From: Marinobacter salinexigens | GTDB taxonomy: Bacteria > Pseudomonadota > Gammaproteobacteria > Pseudomonadales > Oleiphilaceae | Assembly: GCF_008370345.1 (NCBI RefSeq) | Contig: NZ_VTUU01000002.1 | Coordinates: forward strand, 248,001 to 312,000 | DNA length: 64,000 nucleotides | Reading direction: 5' to 3' | Shown: one piece after another, positions 58,079-64,000 of the stretch | How the letters are laid out: each line of letters starts with the position of its first letter | Numbering within the stretch: the stretch's first letter is position 1 | Position numbers and translations under genes: made by a program | Notes under the pieces: generated by a model | Database searches by the model: none | Told to the model about the DNA's origin: nothing | The model's input: the letters and a program-made list of their open reading frames with translations, nothing else

Positions 58079-58732
58079 ATGACCCAGCTATCCAATGACC
58101 ATAGGGAACAAGTCAAGGCGGTGCTTGCGGCTTCGCCGTTAGTCCCGGTGATTGCAATCCGGAAACTTGAGGATGCGGTACCCCTGTGCCGAGCCCTCGT
58201 CGATGGCGGGATTAACGTCCTGGAGATTACCTTGCGCACGGAACATGGGCTGGAGGCCATCAAGCAGGTACGCCAGGCGATTCCGGAGGCGTGGGTGGGG
58301 GCGGGGACCGTCACCAGTATTGAGCAGTACCGCCAGGTCGAAGCAGCCGGTGCGCAGTTTGTGATTACGCCGGGGGTGACGGAATCCATTCTCGAATTCG
58401 GATTGACCTCGGAAGTGCCATTGCTTCCGGGGGTGGCGTCTGCGTCGGAGTTGATGTTGGGGTATGCCCTTGGCTACCGGGAATTCAAGTTTTTTCCGGC
58501 AGAAGTGGCTGGGGGGAGGCCGGCCCTGAAAGCGTTTAGCGGCCCGTTCTGGGATGTAACCTTTTGTCCCACAGGTGGCATCACAAGAGAAACCGCCAGA
58601 GATTATCTGGCATTAAGCAATGTGCAGGCTGTTGGGGGATCCTGGCTGACACCCGCTGAGTTAGTGGCTGCAAAAGACTGGCCGGGAATAACCGAAGTTG
58701 CCCGGTCCAGCCTTGAGGTCCTGACGCGTTAA
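58079..58732 (+). CDS. eda: KDPG aldolase (2-dehydro-3-deoxyphosphogluconate aldolase)
   Basis: The 217-residue class I aldolase splits KDPG into pyruvate and glyceraldehyde-3-phosphate. ATG 58079 follows GGAGAG; the in-frame ATG at 58067 lacks one. The Schiff-base lysine is in [12 protein letters not shown] (about 135-146), and [12 protein letters not shown] and GAGTVTS are conserved. Its stop overlaps the stop of convergent pykA in a shared TTAA. Confidence 0.95.
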   Translation: MTQLSNDHREQVKAVLAASPLVPVIAIRKLEDAVPLCRALVDGGINVLEITLRTEHGLEAIKQVRQAIPEAWVGAGTVTSIEQYRQVEAAGAQFVITPGVTESILEFGLTSEVPLLPGVASASELMLGYALGYREFKFFPAEVAGGRPALKAFSGPFWDVTFCPTGGITRETARDYLALSNVQAVGGSWLTPAELVAAKDWPGITEVARSSLEVLTR

Positions 58733-60177
58733 CGAATGTCGGGGCCGACCCGCACAATTTTCATTGTGTTGGTTCCGCCCTGGGCATTGACGTAATCGCC
58801 TTTGGTAAGGACGACGAGATCGCCTTCCTTCACCACTTCCTGATTCACCAGTTCCTGAACCGCGAGGGCATTAGTCTGGTCGTTAGCAACCTCCGCCGAG
58901 TCAAACGGTACAGTCTGGACGCCTCGGAAAAGCGCGACCCGGTGCTGAGTTGAGTGGTGCCGGGAAAACGCGAAGATTGGCAGGCTGGATTTGATACGTG
59001 ACATCAGCTTTGGTGTTGCTCCGGTTTCCGTCAGGCAGATAATCGCGGTCACACCGTCGAGATGGTTGGCAGCGTACATCGCAGACAGCGCAATGGCTTC
59101 ATCCACCCGTTCCATCGCTTCGTGAATGCGGTGTTTGGACTGGTGCATGGAGGGGTGCTTTTCCGCGCCAAGGCAGATGCGCACCATGGCTTCCACCGCT
59201 TCGACGGGGTAGTCGCCGACGGCCGTTTCGGCTGACAACATGACCGCATCGGTGTAATCCATCACCGCGTTCGCCACGTCAGAGACTTCTGCGCGCGTGG
59301 GCATCGGGTTGGTAATCATGGATTCCATCATCTGGGTTGCCGTGATAACCGCTGTATCCAGCTGGCGGGCACGTCTGATGATGTGCTTCTGCACAGCGAC
59401 CAGTTCAGCATCGCCGATTTCCACCGCGAGGTCTCCGCGGGCAACCATAACAGCGTCAGACGCTTCGATAACTGCATCCAGAGCTGCTTCGTCATAGGCG
59501 AGTTCTGCCCGTTCGATCTTGGCGACAAGGCCAGCATCAGAGCCAGCATCTTTTAACAACTGGCGGGCAACGTGCATATCTTCAGCGGTCCGTACGAAGG
59601 AAACCGCAACGTAGTCAGCGCCCAGTTGTGCTGCTGTTACAATGTCTTTTTTGTCTTTCTCGGTGAGCGCGTCTGCGGACAGTCCGCCGCCCCGTTTGTT
59701 CAGGCCCTTGTTGTTGGATAGTGGGCCGCCGATAAGAACTTTCGATGAAATGCTGTGGTCATCAACAGCCTCCACTTCCATTTCAATGCGGCCATCGTCC
59801 AGTACCAGGATGTCGCCAGGTTCAACGTCCTGAATCAACTGCTCATAATCAATACCGACACGGTCCGGGGTGCCTGCGCTCTTGTCCATTGAGGCATCAA
59901 GCACGAAGGTCTGGCCTGCGGTGAGTGTAACCTTGTTATCGGTGAAACGGGCGATCCTGAGTTTCGGGCCCTGAAGGTCAGCAAGTAATGCGACAAATCG
60001 TCCCTGTGTTGCGGCGGCTTCGCGAACCCGTCGGGCTCGTTCAATATGCTCATCGGCGCTACCATGGGAGAAATTCAGGCGAGTAACATCGACGCCGGCC
60101 TTGATAATGGCGGACAGCGATTCCGGGGAGTCCGTTGCCGGGCCGAGGGTTGCGACAATCTTTGTGCGCCTGAGCAT
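58729..60177 (-). CDS. pykA: Pyruvate kinase (PykA type)
   Basis: The 482-residue enzyme makes pyruvate and ATP from PEP. The N-terminus [17 protein letters not shown], the active-site segment [17 protein letters not shown] (about 217-233) with its catalytic Lys, and [12 protein letters not shown] are typical; length matches the E. coli type II isozyme PykA (480), which is AMP- and sugar-phosphate-responsive. It lies convergent to eda and divergent from edd, placing it within the HexR-controlled region. Confidence 0.95.
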   Translation of the reverse strand: MLRRTKIVATLGPATDSPESLSAIIKAGVDVTRLNFSHGSADEHIERARRVREAAATQGRFVALLADLQGPKLRIARFTDNKVTLTAGQTFVLDASMDKSAGTPDRVGIDYEQLIQDVEPGDILVLDDGRIEMEVEAVDDHSISSKVLIGGPLSNNKGLNKRGGGLSADALTEKDKKDIVTAAQLGADYVAVSFVRTAEDMHVARQLLKDAGSDAGLVAKIERAELAYDEAALDAVIEASDAVMVARGDLAVEIGDAELVAVQKHIIRRARQLDTAVITATQMMESMITNPMPTRAEVSDVANAVMDYTDAVMLSAETAVGDYPVEAVEAMVRICLGAEKHPSMHQSKHRIHEAMERVDEAIALSAMYAANHLDGVTAIICLTETGATPKLMSRIKSSLPIFAFSRHHSTQHRVALFRGVQTVPFDSAEVANDQTNALAVQELVNQEVVKEGDLVVLTKGDYVNAQGGTNTMKIVRVGPDIR

Positions 60178-60520
60178 GTTCTGTGTCCTTCTGGTTGTTG
60201 GGGGTAGTGCAGATCCTGTTTTTACGATACCGGTTTACACCACGGGCGTCGCTTATCATTTGGTCGTTGGTGCGGGAGTTGCAGGGTTGTGAGTGGGCAC
60301 CACCGAATATGTTATGCACGCTATCATATTCAGATGGACCGTTTGTTTCAGCAACGCCCAAATGATCTCTTCCTTGGTGGATGAAGCTGTCATCGCCAAG
60401 TTTATGTAGTAAAAATATCAATAAAATGGTGTCTGTGCACGATATTTGTCGTTAGAGGCACTAAAAAGAACGTAATGCTACGTTTATAGCTCGAAATGTC
60501 AGAGGCCATTGGAGATTGTC
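60178..60520. promoter_or_regulatory. pykA-edd divergent control region
   Basis: The 343 bases hold no gene but several symmetric elements: GAATATG/CATATTC (60305-60311 with 60325-60331, 13-base spacer), a HexR-like site (60405-60420) and the perfect palindrome-like AACGTA-ATGC-TACGTT (60469-60484) about 40 bases before edd. A GGAG ribosome-binding site precedes edd. Confidence 0.65.
60405..60420. promoter_or_regulatory. HexR-like operator upstream of edd
   Basis: TGTAGTAAAAATATCA matches the site upstream of hexR at 13 of 16 positions and lies about 100 bases before the edd start, on a stretch shared with the divergent pykA promoter region. Confidence 0.72.
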
Positions 60521-62341
60521 ATGCACCCTATTGTAGACAAGGTTACCCAGCGGATTATCGAGCGCAGTCGAGATTCCCGCCAGGCATATCTTGACCGCAT
60601 GAACCGGTTGAAAGAGCAGTCACCTCACCGGAGCAGCCTGTCTTGCGGGAATCTCGCCCACGGATTCGCCGCCTGTAATCAGAACGACAAAGACGTTCTG
60701 AAGTTCATGAACCGGGCGAATGTGGCCGTGGTTTCGGCCTATAACGACATGCTCTCAGCCCATCAGCCCTATGAAAAATATCCCGATATCATTCGAGAGG
60801 CGGCGCACGGCATGGGGTCTGTTGCACAGGTTGCTGGTGCTACGCCGGCTATGTGTGATGGTGTAACCCAGGGGCAGCCAGGGATGGAGCTGAGTCTCTT
60901 TTCCCGAGACACAATAGCCATGAGTACGGCGGTCTCCCTGAGCCACAACATGTTTGATGCCGCCCTGTTATTGGGCATCTGCGACAAGATAGTTCCCGGA
61001 TTGTTGATCGGGGCCCTGAGTTTTGGGTACTTACCAACGGTGCTTGTGCCATCTGGCCCTATGCCGTCCGGCTTGCCCAACAAGGAAAAACAGCGGATTC
61101 GTCAGCTCTATGCCGAGGGGAAAATTGGCAAGGATGAGCTGTTGGAGGCGGAGAGCAAGTCATATCACAGCCCGGGAACCTGCACGTTCTACGGTACGGC
61201 AAACAGCAACCAGTTGTTGGTCGAGGTCATGGGGTTACACATGCCCGGAGCGGCCTTTGTTAATCCCGGTACGCCATTAAGAGATGCGTTGACTCGGGCC
61301 GCTACCGAACAGGCGATAAAACTGTCGAAACCCCACGGTGGCCAGTTGGGGCTGGGAGATATGGTTGACGAAAAGAGTATCGTTAACGCACTGGTGGCAT
61401 TGTTGGTGACGGGGGGCTCTACCAACCATACGATTCACTGGATCGCCATTGCGCGGGCGGCGGGCATCATTATCGACTGGAATGACTATGCAGACCTGTC
61501 CGCCGTCGTACCATCGATGACCCGAATCTACCCGAACGGACAGGAAGACGTTAACGCATTCCATGAGGCCGGTGGAACGCCGCTCCTGATCCGCGAGCTA
61601 CTGACTGCAGGCTATTTGCACAATGATGTGGAAACGGTGATCGGCCCGGGCCTGGAAAACTATGCCCAGATGCCGGTGATGGAGAAGGGGGCCTTGCAGT
61701 GGCAGCCGGCACCCGGGAAAAGTCTGCGACCGGATGTTCTAAGCTCAGCGACCGAGCCGTTCGCGCCTGATGGAGGGCTCCGGGTGCTCGATGGCAATCT
61801 CGGTCGAGGGGTCATCAAAGTATCAGCGGTTGCCGAGGAGCATCGCGCGGTGGATGCCCCTGCGGTGGTGTTCAACGACCAGAACGAACTCAAGAACGCT
61901 TTCGAAGCCGGGCAGCTTGACCGGGACTGTGTTGTGGTGGTCCGATTCCAGGGGCCGAAGGCCAACGGTATGCCTGAATTACACAAGCTGACGCCTTATC
62001 TGGGAGTGCTCCAGGATCGGGGTTTCCAGGTTGCTTTGGTGACGGATGGCCGTATGTCCGGTGCCTCCGGTAAGGTTCCGGCAGCGATACATGTATACCC
62101 TGAGGCTCTGGACGGTGGGCCACTGGCGCGCATCAGGGATGGTGACAGGGTAATCCTCGATGCGGGTACGGGCAAACTGACGGTCGATGTTGAGGCGCGG
62201 GAGTTTATGGCCCGGCCACTGGCGGAGGTGGATCTTTCTGGTAGCCATCAGGATTACGGGCGGGAGCTGTTCGGCTGGATGCGTCGGGGAGCAAGTACGC
62301 CGGAGGAGGGTGCCAGCTCATTCTGGACAGCAGGCCCATGA
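60521..62341 (+). CDS. edd: 6-phosphogluconate dehydratase
   Basis: The 606-residue IlvD/Edd-family Fe-S enzyme dehydrates 6-phosphogluconate to KDPG, the committing step of the Entner-Doudoroff path. ATG 60521 follows GGAG by 6 bases; a TTG at 60509 is less likely. Cluster cysteines are expected in the [19 protein letters not shown] (about 110-124) and [15 protein letters not shown] (about 218-232) regions. Its end overlaps glk by 4 bases. Confidence 0.96.
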   Translation: MHPIVDKVTQRIIERSRDSRQAYLDRMNRLKEQSPHRSSLSCGNLAHGFAACNQNDKDVLKFMNRANVAVVSAYNDMLSAHQPYEKYPDIIREAAHGMGSVAQVAGATPAMCDGVTQGQPGMELSLFSRDTIAMSTAVSLSHNMFDAALLLGICDKIVPGLLIGALSFGYLPTVLVPSGPMPSGLPNKEKQRIRQLYAEGKIGKDELLEAESKSYHSPGTCTFYGTANSNQLLVEVMGLHMPGAAFVNPGTPLRDALTRAATEQAIKLSKPHGGQLGLGDMVDEKSIVNALVALLVTGGSTNHTIHWIAIARAAGIIIDWNDYADLSAVVPSMTRIYPNGQEDVNAFHEAGGTPLLIRELLTAGYLHNDVETVIGPGLENYAQMPVMEKGALQWQPAPGKSLRPDVLSSATEPFAPDGGLRVLDGNLGRGVIKVSAVAEEHRAVDAPAVVFNDQNELKNAFEAGQLDRDCVVVVRFQGPKANGMPELHKLTPYLGVLQDRGFQVALVTDGRMSGASGKVPAAIHVYPEALDGGPLARIRDGDRVILDAGTGKLTVDVEAREFMARPLAEVDLSGSHQDYGRELFGWMRRGASTPEEGASSFWTAGP

Positions 62342-63351
62342 CAGAACATCAGTATGCCCTTGTGGGTGATATTGGTGGCACCAATGTGCGCTTTGCATTG
62401 GTGAAGCATGGTATCCCTTCGTTTGGACGAGCAGACGATGGGAGAGCAATGTCTGGGCTTGAGTCCGTGGAGAGCTTGCCCTGTACAGGCTATCCGGATA
62501 TTTGCGCAGCGATTGCAGACTACCTTGGTCACGTGGGAGTGGGCTCGGTGGTATCCGCCTGCCTTGCCGTGGCGGCACCGGTATACGGAACCCAGGTACG
62601 TTTGACCAATAACCCATGGCAGTTTGACATCGAAGAACTCCGGCAACGCTTTGGCTGGGAGAGGTTCGAGGTGATAAACGATTTTACCGCTATGGCGCTC
62701 GGGGTTAGTGTTGTGCCGTCCGATGAGCTGATCCATGTCTGCGGTGGTATTGGTGACGCCAGTGCCGTCCGGCTGGTCATGGGGCCTGGTACCGGGTTGG
62801 GGGTTTCCGCTCTGGTACCGGTTGGGAATGGATGGGCACCACTGGAAACGGAAGGTGGCCATGTGGATTTGCCGGTTACCAACGACCTCGACATGGAGAT
62901 TCTTAAGCGATTGCAGGCCCGGTTTGGCCGTGTTTCTGTAGAACGTGTTCTCTGTGGTGATGGTCTGGTGAACCTCTATAGAGCATTGGCTGACATCAGC
63001 GGAATCCCGGCCCCACTGGTCAGCCCGGAAGCCATAACTGAATCAGCAATTGAGGGGACTGATGCCCTGGCTGTTCGCACCCTTCACACGTTTTGCGAGA
63101 TACTGGGGCGCACCGTTGGAAACAGTGCATTGACGTTGGGTGCTACCGGAGGAGTCTACCTTTGTGGCGGTATCCTCCCGAACATTCTGGATTTCTTCCT
63201 TAAAAGCAGGTTCCGGCAAGGGTTTGAAGACAAAGGGCGCATGCGACCAATCATGGAGCGAACGCCAGTGTTTGTGGTTACTGATCGGTTTACCGGTTTG
63301 CGGGGCGCTGCGGTCGCTCTTGGTTCAGCGGTTGGGGAAGTGTATGAATAG
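62338..63351 (+). CDS. glk: Glucokinase
   Basis: The 337-residue ROK/hexokinase-fold kinase phosphorylates glucose with ATP. The phosphate motif [12 protein letters not shown] is at residues 9-20, NNPWQFD in the sugar-binding part, NDFTAMALG near residue 113 and [10 protein letters not shown] near residue 145. It is coupled to edd by an ATGA overlap, so glucose entry and its Entner-Doudoroff use are made together. The UDG-like gene starts inside its 3' end. Confidence 0.95.
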   Translation: MTEHQYALVGDIGGTNVRFALVKHGIPSFGRADDGRAMSGLESVESLPCTGYPDICAAIADYLGHVGVGSVVSACLAVAAPVYGTQVRLTNNPWQFDIEELRQRFGWERFEVINDFTAMALGVSVVPSDELIHVCGGIGDASAVRLVMGPGTGLGVSALVPVGNGWAPLETEGGHVDLPVTNDLDMEILKRLQARFGRVSVERVLCGDGLVNLYRALADISGIPAPLVSPEAITESAIEGTDALAVRTLHTFCEILGRTVGNSALTLGATGGVYLCGGILPNILDFFLKSRFRQGFEDKGRMRPIMERTPVFVVTDRFTGLRGAAVALGSAVGEVYE

Positions 63352-63943
63352 TGAACTGGCCGACCTGCCTTTCGACGCCCTGATAAGAAAGGTTCGTGCG
63401 TGCACGCTGTGTGCTGGCGCGCTGGACCATGAGCCTCGCCCGGTTATACAGCTGTCCGAGAGTTCCAGAATTCTCGTGGTTGGGCAGGCGCCGGGGCGGC
63501 GGGTCCATGAAACCGGTTTGCCATTTAACGATCCCAGCGGAGACCGGCTAAGGCAGTGGATGGGTATCACCAGGGATACCTTTTATGATGAGCAGAAACT
63601 GGCGATTCTCCCAATGGGCTTCTGTTACCCGGGAACCGGTAAATCCGGTGACCTTCCGCCAAGACCCGAATGTGCCCCGGCCTGGCGAATGGCGCTGCTG
63701 GACCGTTTGAAGAATATCGAGCTTACGCTGGTTATCGGTCAATATGCCCACGCCTGGCATCTCCCTGAACCTTCCGGGTCTGTCACCGAAAACGTCAAGC
63801 GGTGGCGTGAATTCTGGCCTTCAGTGGTGCCATTACCTCATCCGAGCCCCAGAAATAACCGCTGGCTGAGAACCAATCCCTGGTTCGAGTCGGACGTTGT
63901 GCCCGCTCTTCAACAGGTGGTCAGGGACACACTTGCCGGCTGA
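63344..63943 (+). CDS. Uracil-DNA glycosylase superfamily protein
   Basis: ATG 63344 gives 199 residues and overlaps glk by 8 bases after GGGGAAG; the frame is open earlier but inside glk. Motif 1 of the UDG fold is GQAPGRRVHETGLPFNDPSG (about 46-65) and motif 3 is PHPSPRN (about 164-170). Four cysteines are spaced C-x2-C (CTLC, about 19-22) and C-x15-C (in GFCYPG and PECAP), like the Fe-S ligands of family 4 enzymes. The exact UDG family and its base preference are uncertain. It may be read through from edd-glk. Confidence 0.82.
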   Translation: MNSELADLPFDALIRKVRACTLCAGALDHEPRPVIQLSESSRILVVGQAPGRRVHETGLPFNDPSGDRLRQWMGITRDTFYDEQKLAILPMGFCYPGTGKSGDLPPRPECAPAWRMALLDRLKNIELTLVIGQYAHAWHLPEPSGSVTENVKRWREFWPSVVPLPHPSPRNNRWLRTNPWFESDVVPALQQVVRDTLAG

Positions 63944-64000
63944 TCAGGCTCGTGCGGGAACCTTGTCTGCGAGATAATTCTCAAGCTGGCCGAGATGTTC
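63944..64000 (-). CDS. 3' tip of an unidentified gene
   Basis: An open minus-strand frame enters from the window edge and ends with TGA at 63946-63944, immediately abutting the UDG-like gene stop (TGATCA). Only 18 residues are visible (ending LENYLADKVPARA), with a plausible amphipathic pattern but too short to identify. Confidence 0.45.
   Translation of the reverse strand, partial: EHLGQLENYLADKVPARA

Noticed and set aside
1..64000. Mobile elements, CRISPR arrays, phage or defence islands
   Set aside because: I saw no transposase, integrase, regularly spaced repeats or terminal repeats. Gene order is that of a conserved chromosome throughout.

Overview
The window is a chromosomal housekeeping segment of a gammaproteobacterium. 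Gene content and order fit a marine Pseudomonas relative, and Marinobacter is my best guess from memory of its gene arrangements: rne-rluC-HAD-sppA-maf-yceD-rpmF-plsX-fab, finR-fpr, aapJQMP, and hexR-zwf-pgl-eda-pykA-edd-glk. No database search was possible, so the genus is an inference. Coding density is high and GC moderate to high. I see no insertion sequence, prophage, CRISPR array, plasmid gene or rRNA.

Layout. 1-5.5 kb: end of an M16 peptidase, then the PEP synthase pair ppsR/ppsA and rraA. 5.5-8.5 kb: a PilZ/SH3 pair, a YciI protein, a PHP-domain nuclease and a UPF0149 protein. 8.5-15.6 kb: rne with a long structured leader, divergent from rluC-HAD-sppA, then maf. 15.8-23.7 kb: the yceD-rpmF-plsX-fabD-fabG-acpP-fabF-pabC-mltG-tmk lipid and cell-wall cluster. 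23.8-29.1 kb: an AraC regulator, a PutP symporter and acnB. 29.3-32.8 kb: miaE, finR/fpr and an unknown lipoprotein. 33-37.2 kb: a complete amino-acid ABC importer with a sigma-54-type promoter. 37.2-45 kb: lpxH, ppiB, glnS, cysS, glcB and folD. 45.1-45.8 kb: tRNAs Pro, Arg, His and Leu. 46-54.6 kb: the protein quality-control block tig-clpP-clpX-lon-hupB-ppiD. 54.6-63.4 kb: the Entner-Doudoroff block hexR, zwf-pgl-eda, pykA and edd-glk. The window ends with a UDG-like gene and the 3' tip of another gene.

Carbon genes dominate the metabolic picture. Glucose is phosphorylated (Glk), oxidised (Zwf, Pgl) and split (Edd, Eda), and pyruvate kinase acts below. PpsA/PpsR handle the reverse, gluconeogenic step, while AcnB and malate synthase G serve the TCA and glyoxylate cycles. 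Two closely similar HexR-like operators, upstream of hexR and of edd, tie the sugar genes together.

I found no convincing undescribed multi-gene system. The most useful leads are regulatory or structural: the HexR-like operator pair, the sigma-54 promoter before the ABC importer, the rne leader with a clear promoter about 540 nt upstream, a promoter that would make yceD essentially leaderless, a lipoprotein with a lysozyme-like GIGH motif and a repeated signal-peptide region, a UDG-superfamily protein with four cysteines suited to an Fe-S cluster, and convergent genes sharing TTAA stop codons. Motif and start calls are by eye.
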